DNA from: Promerops cafer
Lineage: Eukaryota > Chordata > Aves > Passeriformes > Nectariniidae
Direction of reading: 5' to 3'
DNA length: 64,000 nt
Assembly: GCA_013398275.1 (NCBI GenBank)
Contig: VZSE01013530.1
Coordinates: 62,001-126,000 of the forward strand
The translations under genes and the position numbers were made by a program. Under the pieces are notes generated by a model. That model saw only the letters and a list, made by a program, of their open reading frames with translations. It was not told the origin of the DNA and did not search any database. Shown piece by piece: positions 47,201-60,100 of this stretch; position 1 is the stretch's first letter, and each line of letters opens with the position of its first letter.

Positions 47201-50200
47201 CCCAGCTTTGGCTTCTCCAAGAAGGTGAACATGGACTTCCTGCTGGCTCTCCGGGCAGCCGACTCCTCCAGGATCCCTGTTTTGGGCAAGGGGTTAGGTC
47301 CACTCACCCCGCAGCCCAGGAGGGGATCTGGCAGCATCTTCTGCTCCTGGGTGGGGTACAGGGCTGAGTAGGCTGGGGGGGAGCGAACAGGGGTGAGGGG
47401 TGGGGGGCTGCTGAGGGTCTCTGCATAGGTTGGCGGTGGGGGCAGCTCGGGGGCAGGGGGTTCCTCGGCCGGTGGGGCACTGGCGGGGGATGCCTGGGTG
47501 CCGAAGGGTCTGGCTGTGCGGTTCTTCACAGGCTTGGGCTTGGCCAGGGTGAGATGGACCTCGTAGTACTGCCGGCCCTGTGTGCCGTTCTGCTGCTGCC
47601 CAGCTGGGGATGCCGTCCCTGTGGCTGTCCCCGCTGGTGCGCTGGGCACCTCGCCAGGCACCTCACCGGGCACCTCACCGGGCGCGGTGACATTCCTCCC
47701 CTCCTCGGGGCTCTGTGGCAGCACAAGAGCCGCTGTGTTCGGCCCCGCAGGGGCTCCGGCATTTCCGAGCCCCTCCGCCCCTCTCTCTGTCCCACTGGCT
47801 GCCTGCTCCTGCACGCCGTTGGTGGTGGCCAATGCCATGTTCTCCTTCAGGTAAACGCTGAGTGGGACCTGCTGGGCTTCAGCAGGAAGCTCCTGGCACT
47901 GGGAGGCGTTTGCCAGCATCCCTTCTCCTGGATTGCCAGGCTGCTCAGGCTCCGGCTTCATGCCCTGCCCCTGGCTCTCCTCCATGGCCCCCTGGCGAGG
48001 CGGGGGCGCAGGGCTCAGCGGCAGCCCCCCGCCATGCCCGGCCCCTGTGAGCCCGTCAACGCGCTGCCTGCGCCGGTGGAACAGCAGGACGCCCTTGGAG
48101 CTGGGGCCGGGCGCCGTGGTGAGCTGAGCCGCGATCCTCTGGCTCCGCGCCTTCGCCTCCTTCAGCTCCTTCTCCGAGAGGCTGGCGCTGCGGGAGAGAC
48201 CTGCGCAGAGGGGAGAGGGGGATTAGGGCCCTCAGCGGGAATGTGGGGTGTCAATCTTCCCCGCCCAGGACTGGCAGCCCTTCCTCCAGGTATCCCCCGG
48301 CATCCCAACTCTTTCCCTGGCAGGTGGGAGAAGGCAGGAGAGAAGCACCAGGGCTGGGGTACATGGTCCGGGGCCAACAGGGACCCAGCACAGCCATCAC
48401 GAAGATGCTGGGACAGATGGGAAAGCCCAGGGGACACCTAGTGACACTCAGGACGTTTCCACCATCCTACCCCTTATTTCGGCTGGGTTCTGCGCACCCA
48501 CTGCGCTGACCATATGGGAGAGGAATTTCTCCGAACAGGTCTCAGGTTGCAGCTCACATGGCTTTGGCCCCCGGGCTCAAAGAGGCAGTGGCAGAGAAGA
48601 GGCCAGCGTGTGTGCCCCAGCCCCTGGCCCCGAATCCCAGCATGCTCAGCCCCAAGCAGGCAGGACATAAACCTGGGGACAGCGGGGAGATGCCAACCCC
48701 CCCGCCCCCGACCTCACAGCAAGACCGGTGGGCAGCCCTGGTGGGGGACTCATGTCTGGAGCAACACGAGATGGCAGCAGCCGACAGAAGCTGTGCAGAT
48801 CCTGCCCAGCTGGACACAGACACGGACACAGCGAGGAGCCACCCTCAGGCCTCGGGACTCAACACAAGTGCTAAAAGCAATGCGCTAAAAGCCTGGCGCG
48901 AGCCCCGCGGCGAGCAGCCCAGTGCCGCTGGGCTTCTCCTGTGCCGGACAAAGGTCAGGGCACCAGCCCTTCCCTAAGAGCGAAAGGATGTGGAGCTGCC
49001 GGGAATGCATTTTCTCAGGGTGAGCAATTTCCTATGAGCTTGCCGCCCCGAAAGCACCCGTGGGAAGGGCAGTGTCCCCCACCCTTGCCGAGGCCACTGT
49101 TGGGCACAGACACCAGCGCCAACCATCAGCATCACGCCTGCAAGGGTCAGCCCCTCTCCACAGGCACTGCCAGGGTGGCTCTGATGGGTGGCTCTGCTCT
49201 GGCCCCAGCAGGGAGGTGGGTGGCCAAGGCCGCCCGCTCCCAGCCCTGCTCCTCTTTCCTTCCCATCCCATCCCTTCCCGTCTTTCCTTCCTTCATGTGT
49301 TCCTCATTTTCTTGCCTTCTGTGCTGCTTGGGAGTCTTCCAGGATATTTTCAGCAGTGGCTCAGCCTACCAGCAAGGGAAAGGGATGGATGACTAAGCCA
49401 AATCCTTCCAGCAAGCCCACGGTAAGCAGGAGGGCTGCTGGAAGCTGGGCAAACTCCTCTTCCTCAGCCTTCATCCCTCCTTCCTCCCTTAACACCCAGC
49501 GAGTCCTTGCACACAGCTGAGGTGTGCAGGATGCCCTGGATGAAGTCCTCAGGCTGCCCGACAGGAGGGTTTTGTCTGGGCAGGGGGCAGTGGAGGCAGA
49601 GATGCCAGTGGGAACTCTCCTGGAGACGAGGAGCCCGTCGGCAGCGGCGACGCCGGCGGCCGGTCCCGCCTCGGTTCGCGCCCAGCATTGTTTAACGCCC
49701 CATTTCTATTTGCTTTGGCGGCGGCACAGAGCGGGGCCGCTGTTTCCTCCGGCCGGGCTGGCTGGAGGGCGGCCAGCACCGCGCCTCCCCATCCGCGGGG
49801 TCACCCTCGCCGCCTTTATCTCCGAAACAGAGGAGAAACACGGCCAAGGAGCCGTTGAGAAACAAGCCACAGGCTCCAGATGTCTGCGGGTTTCGTGCTC
49901 CGAGAGGAGCATCCCCACTTCCTCGGAGGCCAGGGCTGCCTAAGAAGCCGAGCTCTCGGCGGAGCCATTTCGCAGCCTCTTGCTCTTGCTACCGCCTTTT
50001 AACAGCAAACGAGGGGCCCTGGGGGATCTCCTCTGTGCTGGAGGGATGACTCAGCTCTTGGCCAGCCCGTTCCTGCTCGGACTAGCCGCCAGATAGGCTC
50101 CCACGTAGCCGGGACCAATACTGGGATCTGCCCACCAGGATTTTGCCCCCGGGTGTCTCCATCCCTTGCTGCCACCATAGGCATGGGCATCACTCTGGGC

Positions 50201-53200
50201 CAGGGTGGCTGCAGGGTGGACTCCCCCACCTAAAATCCCCTACCTGGAATCCATTTCCATCCGTACCCATCCCCTCCAGTCTTCCAGCAGCCCCTCTGCC
50301 CCTGCCCACCCAGCACCCACCATTCCTGGGCTGGTCCACCTGGATCCACTGGAAATTAATCCCTCAGGATACTACTTGGGATGCTGAGGGTAAGAATTGC
50401 TCTTCACATCCGATTTTTATGACAGAGATGAAGAGCACTGAAGCCTCTGGCAGTCCAGAGGAAATTGCTGCAGCCTGAGCCATGGGATGAGGTTATTCAC
50501 CCAGTGCAAGAGCCTTTATCCATCTGCCATGGTGTCTGGAGGGATTCTGTCACCTGGGGCAGTTTCTGCACCACACACTCCCCTCCCAGGCACAGGGAAC
50601 CTTCCATCATCCTTCCCTGCCATCTCCTGCCAGCTGGCAGCCCTGGGTGGGCTCTGGTTGGTCCTTTTCCCCAGGCCCAGGCAGGCGGGAGGGAGCTGAA
50701 TGCACTGAAAATGTCCAGGTGCTGGGGAGGAGAAGGAAAAGGGCTGGGGGCTGAAGGCAGCCAAAGCAGTGCAGGGAGGAGGCGAACATAAAACTACGTG
50801 TGTCCAAGGGCCCTGGGAACTGGTTTCCACCCGTTACCCTGAGCCCAGTCCAAAATCCAACAGGTGACAGCTTCTCCTTCCTTCCTTCCTTCCTTCCTTC
50901 CTTCCTTCCTTCCTTCCTTCCTTCCTTCCTTCCTTCCTTCCTGGAGTCCTTCCTGGAGTCCTTCCTGGAGTCCTTCCTGGAGTCCTTCCTTCCTTCCTGG
51001 AGTCCTTCCTGGAGTCCTTCCTTCCTTCCTTCCTGGAGTCCTTCCTGCCTGCCTGCCCACACCATACGCTGGCTTGCCATGACACTGTCCCTCAGGAAGG
51101 AAACATCTCCCCTCTCTAATGTCCCATCTTCTTCCATGGCAACAAGCCCCACCAGCCCTCTCCACTGCCATGTGCCCTCGCTGGGCTGACCTTGGGTATC
51201 TCTGTGGTCCAGGGATGCTGGAGAAGGAGGCACTCCCTGTGCATCCTGTGCCCCATGGAACTGCCAGAGTCCTGGCACACACTAGCAGCTCCAAGTCTGG
51301 TTTAACACACTCCAGCTCTGGCCACAGAAGCCTATAGATCTCTATCTATATCTTTATATAGGCACTTGCTCTGTAGGTTTTCTGTTGCTCCAGGGGTGAC
51401 TTCCTGAACATCCCTCAAGTGCAGGGCTTAACAGCTTCTTGCCGAGCTCCCAGTCATCCCTCCCATGGCATGTACACTGCTCTCTCCTCCAGAGCGAGGA
51501 TGACGAAGGTGATGAAAAGCATTTTTGTTGCTCTCACTTCCTGGACAGATGGGGAAAAAAAATTTCTTCCATCTCAGCTTTCCATGCAAAGGATGGATCT
51601 CCCTGAAGGATGCTAAAGCAGGATGTCAGAAGTCCAGCCAGGAAAGGCTGGAATCACCATCTGACCCCAAATGAAGGTGAAGGGTGTATCAGACACGGCT
51701 TGTGACCCATCCTGCCTAAGATGGACTCCGAGAGATGAAATGGGATGAAGATTTGGCCTTAAATTGCAGTTTTGCAGAACTGACAAATTCAGTGAAAGTT
51801 GGTGGTCTTGACATGGCTGGGATGTCACAGGAAGGAAAACAGTGACTTGGGAGCTGTGCCTGGTGAGAAGTCCTTGTATGCAGAAGACAAGAGGTACTCA
51901 AGTCTTAATGGGACCTGCAGGGTGCAACAGGTCATGTGAAATCTTGGAGTCAGAGCTGGCAGGTGACTCCAAAGTCTTCAGTTTGGGCTCTGTCCCTGGT
52001 CTGCTCCAAGTTTGGATGCTCAGCCATCCTGGTGCTGCAGCCCAGCTTGGCTGTGCTCAGGGTGTCCTAGCAGACCACCCCCCAACAGAGCACCCGCCAT
52101 ACACAACCAGCAGGCACTTTTCCCTATTTCCAAACATTTCTTGGACTTCTGTGGTCAGTCCAAATGGTGCCTCTTGCTGGCAAAATCCCACTGGCAAAAC
52201 CAAGAGTGAAGCCACGACAAACCCCATATCCAGAGGGACACGCTCTGTGCCACCTGACATGAACCCCACTGCTCATCCAGAGCCAGGCAATGCTGTGGAG
52301 AGGAGATCCAGTGTTTTCACCCAAACATTGAGGACTTTGGACACTGAGGAAATGTAAGCAGGTTTTTTGGCAGAGCAGCAAGCTGGCCCCTTGCCCCAGC
52401 TACAGCTGCGCAGGATTTTTTGCAACGCGTACCAACTCACACACATTTAAGTCTGTGCACACATTTCCCTCTAGCTCCCAGTTATCCCAAATAATCTGCA
52501 GCTAGGAAAACACGGAGGGTAGCACAGACAGGCAGCTGAGCTAGCTAGAAACGGATATGGTTCAAACATATGGACAGAAAGATGACAATTTTCTGCCTCA
52601 TTCCCAGCTTCCAGCCCTCCTATGCCCCAGATACAAAACCTCCATGAAGTTCTTATCTGCAGCCCCAAAAAGATCCGGCTCAAGTGGTGGGTGTTGTGCT
52701 GGGATCAACCTTGCCTGCCTGGCAGATGCTCTGTGCTGGGCCTCTCCACATGGGTGCCTTTGCCAGTGACAAAATGTGGCACAGCGAGAAAATTCGTTGC
52801 GCTTGCAAGTTTTCCCTGTGCTCTGTTCACAGGGGCTTTGCTGGATTTGGAGCTGTTTGCCTCCCCACGCTCCTCCTGTCTCGCAGCCATGCCTGGCACT
52901 CAGCACCCAAATCCTGCTGAAATGGCCCCACAGTTTCCAAGCAGCAAGTCCTGGGGAACCCAATTCCCTCACAGGGAGAGGAGAAGGGGGTGGTGGGGAT
53001 TAAGTTCGAATAGGGGCTGTCTCCCCCTGCCCATCCTCAGTTCCTGGGGCGATGCAGTGAGCAGCCCCAGCCCCACATGTGCAAGAAGAAGCTGTTGCCA
53101 CCACGCAGGTGGAGGCAGCACCTTCCCCATCTGGCTAAAATCAAGATTTCATCTTTGGAAAAGGCAGCTGGAGCCGGGCAGCCCTCCCCCAGACAGCCCT

Positions 53201-56200
53201 GCCATCCATCCACCCCGAGGGCAGCAGACCCAGCCCGTCCCACGGCCGGGTGCCACGGGGACTCCATCCATCCTGCCTGGAAAGTGCGTCCCAGCCCCAT
53301 TGTGCCCAGAGCTGCTGGAACTCGCTGCGACCCATCCCGGGCTGCAAGGTCCCGGGGACAGCCCCGCCGGGCTGGTGCCCCAAGCCAGCGGCGCTGGCCT
53401 GGCGAGAGAAGGTCAAATGGCTCGGAGAGTCCCTGTGGGGTGGGCAGAGCGGGGCGGGCAGCGGAACGAAACCGGGCCTTTGCCTGTCCCTTGCACAATC
53501 CGTAAAGGATCCATCCTGCTGGCTGCCAAGCCGAGGGACAGACCTCGTGTCCCAGCATGGGTGGCATGGCCAGGGGAGGTCATGTCCCTGACGCAGGGGA
53601 CAGGGGACATCGCCTGGGAAGACGTTCTGCAGAGGTGGGAGGTGCGACCCTGCGGGCCCCGGGGAGGACCCCCACGTCCCTCCACGTCCCCGCCGTGTGT
53701 CCTCGCTGTGCCGCCCACGCCCCACATCGGACACCCGGGTGCCGGCAGAGGGAACCGACACCTGCCCCGCTCGTTCCTGGAGACAAACCCTGCTCAGCCC
53801 CGGCTGTGGGCTCCCCATCGCCCACCCTTCGCCCACCATCGCACCCACGGGACTTCTGGGCATGCACTCCCGGGCTCCCTCCCCGTGCACCGCGGACCCC
53901 TATGCACCCCCCGCGCACTGCCATCCCCCGGCACCCCGGACACCCCCAACAACCCCGCTGCACTCCCGTCTGCGTGCCCACACAGCCTTCTTCCCCCGTC
54001 ACTTCTGCACTGGCNNNNNNNNNNNNNNNNNNNNNNNNNNNNNNNNNNNNNNNNNNNNNNNNNNNNNNNNNNNNNNNNNNACAGACCGACCGACCGGACG
54101 GGACGGGTCCCCCCCGCCCGGGGACTCTGGCAGCCGCCCCGCCGCCCCTGATGTTTCTGCTCCGCCGCTTCTCGTCCCGGCTGGGTCTGCCCTGAGCCCG
54201 CTGCGGGGGGGGAGAAGCCTGGACATCCCCTTACCCAGCTCCCCGCATCCCATTCCCAGTCCGGGGCAACCCCTTATCCCATTCTGGGGCATCCCTCTCT
54301 CTCAGCCCTGCATATTCCCCTTAACAGTCCTGAGCATCCTCTTACCCATCCCGGGACACCCCCTTACCCAGCCCTTCTCCCTTTTTCCCTCCTCTTCCCC
54401 GCGGCACCTTACGTTTCAGACGCTGCTGGGGGTGTGAGGCCTCCCCTTTCCGCAGGTTTCCCCAGTGCCTGAAGTTTTGAGGCACTTGGAGGGAGGCAAA
54501 AATCCAGAGACAAAAACCCAGCACCGGTGTCACTGCTCTGGGGACGTCCTGGAAACAGCACTGAATCCCCTCTGCCAGGGGCGGTCTGCTCCCAGTCACA
54601 AGGGAACCACAGTCCTGGGCAAGAGGATCCCGGGGGATCCAGCATCCCCTCCCACCTCCGCCACCGCGCTGGGGCTGCAGAGCTCCCTGGCTGCGGCTGA
54701 GACCGGCCTCACCCCCTTCCCATGCCTGTCCACACCTCAGGATGAGCTCTTGGCTTGATTTTTTGCCTTTCTAATTTCCTTTCTTCCTGCCCCTCTGTGC
54801 TTTTTTGTGCTTTCCTGGTTTTTGAGGGAGCCTGGTGCTGGTTCTGCAGCCCCCAGGGAGCGAAACCTTCTGTTTATTTGCACACCAGACAGAGAAACCA
54901 GTCCTGCCTCCTGCATCTCCCAGCCGCTGCCTCTACCCGGGGCTCCTGTGCTCCCCAGCCTGCCCTGAGAGGTGCCAACCAGCCCGGGCCGCCGTGCCGG
55001 ATATCTGAGAGCAGCCAGCCTGGCCTTGGGCTGCTGGATGGGGACCAAAGGGGCACCTGGCACCCGCCTGGGTGGGTCCACACAACTCAAGGTGGGGCAC
55101 CCATTTGGCTCCCGGCTCCCAGAGCCAGCCCTGCACCACTCTGGGTGTGGATGGATGCACCCTCTTCTCCTGAAGAAGCTGGAAGATGTGGGCGTTCTTG
55201 TACCCCTAGGTAGCTAAAGAGAGGAGGAGCAAGTCCCTGACATCTGCCAGGGATGCTCCTGCAAACAGCCTGCTGTAGGAACAGCCCTAGTGCCACTTGT
55301 GAGGGCACCTGCCCTTTCCTCTCACCTGCACTGAACCAAACCTCTCTTTCCCAAACCTGCAGGCTTTTTGCAAGGTCCCAGAGCTGCTCCCAGCTCTCAG
55401 GACCCTCGGTGACATCCTGCCTGGAGGCTCTGGAAAGTCTGACAGGTCCTGCAGGCAGTGGCTGGTGGTGATCTCACTTGGAGGGGGAGGAAACGGGACA
55501 GACAAACTCTTTCCAACAAACCTGTTGAGTTACTTTAAAATTCCAGGCTGGCAGCAAAAGTGCTGGATGGCGGCGCGGATTAGGAAAATGCTGAGCCTGG
55601 ACAGAGTCAGGCCTGACCTTTCCCCACCGCAGATCTGCCATCCCGGAGCAGTGAGAAATGGGAAGACTATTTGGGTCCATCTGGTTTGTGTGCTGAGCCC
55701 TGAAACACGATGCTGCTGGGGCAGCTGTGAGCCAAAGGGCTTGGCTGAGCTTCCCAGCCTGTGTCCCATCCAGGAGCCGCTGGTTTTGAGGATGTCTGAC
55801 ACTGCAAAAAGGCAGGGAGTGGATTCTGGGCACTGGGTTGGTGTCAAGCATCCCCAGTCGGTCCCACCCCATCCCACCCAGTCCTGGGGGCTGCCTTGGG
55901 ATAACCAGGCTCTGAGCTGAGCAGCAGCATCTGACAACGCCGTCCCGTGGGGACAGGGACACACCTGCCTCGGCGCTGTGCGGCAGCTGAGATAACAGCT
56001 GGGCAGGAGCAAAATAGAAAGGAGGGTGGAAGCGGTGTTTAAAATGGGTCCAGTGACTGTAAGAGGATGGGTTCTGTGGGAACATCTCCCACAGGGAGGT
56101 GGGGCATTCCAGGCATGGCAGCAGCCCCAGTAACCCTAGATATGAATTTGTGTCACTATGGCTGAAGGGACAGTCATGGGCAGAGAGGAATAGCTGTGGC

Positions 56201-57178
56201 ACGGGGCCCTGACGTGAGGCGATGGCAGAGAGCATTGTAGGAACCAACCAGCCTGAAATAAAGCGCTTAGTTTTTAAACCAGGGGCTGACAAAAATGGCC
56301 CAAAGCCATGTGAGGGATGCTTGGCCATCCCAAATCAATGGAGGAGAGGCATCCTTGTCCCAGGCAGTGCCACAGGAGCCGGTCCTGACCACTCTTGGGC
56401 AGGATCCCACCAAGCCCCACAGACAGGGGTGAGGGCTGGGAAGTCCACCCTGTTCATGCTCCACTTAGGGATGGGTTGAGCTCCTGGAGACAGTGGGAAC
56501 CCACCTGCTGCCTTCCCACCCCCCTCCCGAGAAAAGCCACAGATTCCTCCTTATTTTTAAGGCCAGAGAGATAATCTCAAGCTAAATTAGTCCCAGCAGC
56601 TCTGCTGGAAACCTGGGACCTCTAACCCAGGGGAAGTCCTGCCCTGGGAAGAGCAGGGTGTTCTCATCAGCAGCACAGTAGTGCCTTNGGGGGTTTCTCT
56701 TACCTGTTTTCCTTGGCTCAAAGTCAGGGTTGATGAGGACCCGTTGGATCTTCACCACTTTCCACTCCTGGCTGGGATTGCCCGTGGGGCTGTCTGCAGT
56801 GGGGGGCAGCTCTGGGGCAGAGCCAGGGCACTTGGAGGGGGCTGCGGGCTCCTCCACCGAGGCCAGGCTGCTGCCGTTCAATGGGGGTTGTGGTGCATCC
56901 CCATTGAGCCCCCTGAGGACCCTCTGGCAGCTCCCACTTGATTTCCCTCCCAGCGGTCCCATCCATGCTTCCTGCTCGCCTGGCTTGGAGGCTGGAGCAT
57001 CCCAGAGCTGATGGCAGCTCTGCCCCCCTCTGCTCCTCCTCTCCTGCCAACAGCCACTGTCCCCCTCAGTGTCCCCCTTGGCTGTCCCATGGACAGAGGG
57101 GGGCTGCTCAGCCTCGCCAGGCATGGAGCAGCTGGGCTGGGGGTGGAGGCAGAACTGCTGGAGCCTTGTCCTCAGCAT
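44239..57178 (-). CDS. SYNPO: SYNPO (synaptopodin), long form 1054 aa; short-tail form by donor read-through
   Basis: Proline-rich actin-associated protein of kidney podocytes and the dendritic spine apparatus; it binds alpha-actinin and stabilises RhoA-dependent stress fibres. Coding exons on the - strand: 56704-57178, 46279-48200 and 44239-45006. They total 3165 nt in one frame, 1054 aa (human long form about 929). Conserved blocks: SEKELKEAKARSQRIAAQLTT with RRRQRV at the start of exon 2; YEVHLTLAKPKPVKNRTARPFG; the PPTY and PPAY WW-type motifs; KTGILEESAARRASRKSMFTF; ELFARRQSRMEKF; STRNAGIEPQ; and in exon 3 LARNIINAARRKS and SPTDSDVSLDSEDSGTKSPGI. If the donor after NAGIEPQ is not used, translation runs on through WKPSFFYK to the stop at 46249-46251, giving the short C-terminus known in mammals. 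A methionine at 47985 (MEESQGQG) corresponds to the start of the mammalian short form. Exon 1 is less conserved than the rest. Confidence 0.96.
46249..46278 (-). CDS. SYNPO: Alternative short C-terminus of SYNPO (read-through of the exon-2 donor)
   Basis: Directly after the CAG|GTGTGG donor (exon end 46279) the open frame encodes VWKPSFFYK and then TAG at 46249-46251. Human SYNPO has an equivalent short tail (VWKPSF, then a Lys ending) after the same STRNAGIE block. Coding capacity and splice site therefore overlap: GT serves either as a donor or as the first bases of a valine codon. Confidence 0.9.
   Translation of the reverse strand: MWKPSFFYK
47645..47680 (-). repeat. SYNPO: Three 12-bp repeats encoding PGEV units in SYNPO
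   Basis: Three in-frame copies of a 12-bp unit encode GEVPGEVPGEVP within the poorly conserved N-terminal half of the central exon. Frame is preserved. It is a likely site of length variation between birds. Confidence 0.85.
50874..51057. repeat. TTCC microsatellite grading into a TTCCTGGAGTCC minisatellite
   Basis: About 65 bp of uninterrupted CCTT repeat passes into a 12-bp unit (cttcctggagtc) repeated about seven times. Extra CTTC units are inserted between some copies, and the array ends in CTGCCTGC. Strong purine/pyrimidine strand asymmetry continues throughout. Confidence 0.97.
54015..54080. other. Assembly gap (66 N) in a GC-rich part of SYNPO intron 1
   Basis: A run of Ns flanked by very GC-rich sequence. 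Single undetermined bases also occur at 40365 and 56688. Sequence missing here may include part of a CpG island. Confidence 0.99.
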
Positions 57179-60100
57179 CTTTCTTCACTGATTTCCTTCA
57201 CTGGCACTCCAAGGCCTTTCCAAACAAGCTCCACATGGCCAGGGGGATGGATCCTCCCTCAGAGCATGAGCAGCATGAGGAGGGCAGCCATGTGCCAGGC
57301 ATGAGCTTTACTGCTCTTGCAGGCAGGAAGATCAGACACGATGCCACTGGAGCAGGCAGGTTTTAGAGACCCAGATGGACGGATGTGTCCAGGGGAGGCA
57401 GGCCAGCAAGGAAGATTTTGCAGGAATTTCTCTTTTCCAGGCAGAGGACCAGCATCAAAAGACCTGTGTAAAGGGAAGGGGGAGCGTTGAGGATGCTTGT
57501 GCTTGCACTGATTTCCTATGGCCACAAACATTGGAGCAGCTCCCGGCAACCCCAGCCCAAGCTCCAGCTCCAGCACCACTTCCCATGAGGAAGGACCCCC
57601 TGAAATACAAAGCCCATTTGTAAATGCCCCAACCCCACCACCGTGCTCACCACCCCAGCACCCTGCTCCATCTGTCCTCACCCTGGGGACAGCACCCATG
57701 GCCAGAGCCCTGGGCCCAGCTCCCCTGGCTTTGTCAGCCCAGATGAGGATGTGGGCACCACTGGTCTGGAGCTGGGAGTGTTCAGAGAAGAAGAGAGTCC
57801 CTGAGGATGTTGCTCAGGGTTTTCAGAAACAAAAAAGGAAAATTTCCAGCATCCAGCTAAACTGTGTTTAACCATTGAGTGACTCATGCGGTGTCAGGAC
57901 AAGCGCAGACAGACCCACTTCCCTCCTGCCAAGCATAAATCCTGTTGGGATGACAAACCCACGCACCAACACAGACGAGTTATCAGCTGGGAGAGGGGGA
58001 TGTCATCACTCCCGGGACAGGATATGGGTTATAGTGTACGGAAATTCCTGCGAGTCCTTCGCTCGCACAGCATCACCCAGCCCTGCTCACAGCAAGGCTG
58101 GGCCCGGGGAAGCACCTCCTGGGAGATCCAGAGCACCCACGGCACGTGGGCCACGATGGATTTCCCAACCTAACAGCCAGCTGAGGAGGAAAAGGGGTTC
58201 CTGCTCATCCCAAACCCCTCCCTGAGTTATTGCGAGGTTTCTCAGTGAAATAAGAAAAAGCACCAGGTTAACATCGCAGGTTAAACTCTGGCAGAAATAC
58301 ACCCTGCAGCTTCCTCAGGGCTCACACAGCTTCTCTGCAAAACTTTTCCTGTCCTTAGCAAGGTTATTTTGGAAAAGAAGGCAGATTAGAAAGCAGGCAC
58401 TCGGGCATTTCCCAAACACAAGGCTGCATTTTTTGGAGAACGCCCAACGGAAATCTTCTGCCCTTTCTGAAATCCTTCCTCCTGCCTCTCTCTGCTGTAA
58501 TTATTCAGTACAGATTTGCAAAGAGAACCTGAGGAGAAAATGTCAATGTTTCTCTCTGAAAAAGAAATTTCGCCCTCCTCTTTACGTAATTTGAGGGATC
58601 AATAGTTGCAGGAAGCCACCCACATCTTTCCTTAGAAACATGGCAAGTTGTTGGAGCTGGAGGGAGCTGGCTTGTCTCAAATGAGGACAAGAGAAAGTTG
58701 CCCAAAATAGCCCCAGCCCCAGCCCAGCCTGGGTGGGCAGAGAACCTCTCAGGGTGGATCTGCATCTCCCCACTCCCATTCCCTCGCCCTATCCCTAGGG
58801 AGCAGGTTTCTGGGGCAGCACAATCCTGTCCATCCTACACCGGAGCTGCCTTGACAATTTGCTGGAGGAGCTGGTGCCTCCCTGAAAATCATCTTCCAGA
58901 GCCGCCCCCTTCCATCCGGGAGCGCTTTCCACGCTTGGGCATCTCCTGGGAGTGACGCCCACGGCCCCGGTGTTCCCCAGGCAAACCCTGCCTCGGTGAG
59001 ACCCGAGCAGGGGTGTTCCCTGAGGACACACTGCTGGGACGGGGCCGCCCACAGCACCGAAATACCGAGTCAGGCATCAGCTGCCTCGCTGGGGGCCAGG
59101 AGGGCCGGCAGGGCGGTGGGGGAACGGCGGCGGAGCTACGGAGAGCAGCCTCCTTCCCCCCAGGACACAGCTCCTGGGCTCCAGCAGCAGCACAGGAGCG
59201 GAATATTTATGAGCACCACGGATCTCTAGCAAAAGCTGCTGGGCTGATCCTGTCTGTTGGAATACCAGCCAGGTAGGATGTGTAATATGCCTCAGGTGCA
59301 TCACTGCACTGGCAATAACAAGCAGCAACACCAGCCATAGCCACAAAACCAGGCTGAGATAGCCCCACCTGCAAACAAAGGCTGTAAAGAGGGATGAGGG
59401 TCATTTCAGGCACCATTTCAGGGGTGCCCAAGTCACAGTTCCAAGAAGCAGCTGCCCACTGTACCCATCTGAGAGGCTCCTCATGATTCCTGATGGCAAC
59501 AAGTCCCTACGAGAAGCTGCAAAATGGTGCTGGGGAGGGAAAAATAACAACAGCAACAAAAAATCCTTCAATTCACAAAGTGCTGAAATCTGGCAGCAAG
59601 GAGATCTTTTGCTCAACTTCTCTTCCTGCCCACTCGCTGGCGAGTGATGCACAGCCCCCCCACCTGCCTTTCTCACACCCTGTCACCCTCCCCACCCCCC
59701 GCTATTGAAAAAGGAAAACTAAAGTTAACTTTCCACGTCCCACACAAATATTTTTGGCAGGCGTTGCTGGCATTCAGGCTGCGGAGCCCGGGGGAGACGG
59801 GGTCTGCAGAAAGTCTTTGTCTCCATCTGCTCCCGGCACCCGGCTGGGGGTCTGCAGTGCCTGGGCTGGTCTGTCCCAGACACAGCGCAGGGGCAGGAGG
59901 TGGCACAGCTGTAAAAAAATGGGGGGCACCTCCAGGACAGCCCCGGGGACCGCGAGTGGCCCAGCCACGGGAGTGCCATGAAGTGGGGGGGCAGATTCAC
60001 ACCCAAACTTTGGCTCTGTCCCTGCTGTGTCCCGTGTTGTTCTCAGCCACATCCCCGCCCCACGCTGCGTTTTCATCACCATGAAACAAGCCGAGAAGGG

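Larger units (their letters stand above)
48201..56703 (-). other. SYNPO: SYNPO intron 1 (8.5 kb) with CpG-rich patches, minisatellite and gap
   Basis: The intron runs from the donor after exon 1 (GTAAGAG, ending at 56703) to the acceptor at 48201-48202. Two CpG-rich patches stand out, at about 49620-49830 and about 53600-54230; the second spans a run of 66 Ns. A nested microsatellite lies at 50874-51057. Long open frames here, on either strand, are compositional and have no gene structure. An internal first exon for short SYNPO could lie in one of the CpG patches. Confidence 0.6.

Noticed and set aside
50874..51057. Possible CRISPR-like regular array
   Set aside because: Units are contiguous, with no unique spacers, in a vertebrate genome; it is a simple tandem repeat.
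50607..51294. Open frames encoding GRKEGRKE-type and FLPSFLPS-type repeats
   Set aside because: Direct translation of the TTCC microsatellite on both strands; not a gene.
52622..54151. 509-aa open frame on the + strand in SYNPO intron 1
   Set aside because: Runs through the N gap, is low in complexity and rich in Pro/Arg, and has no splice structure or recognisable domain.
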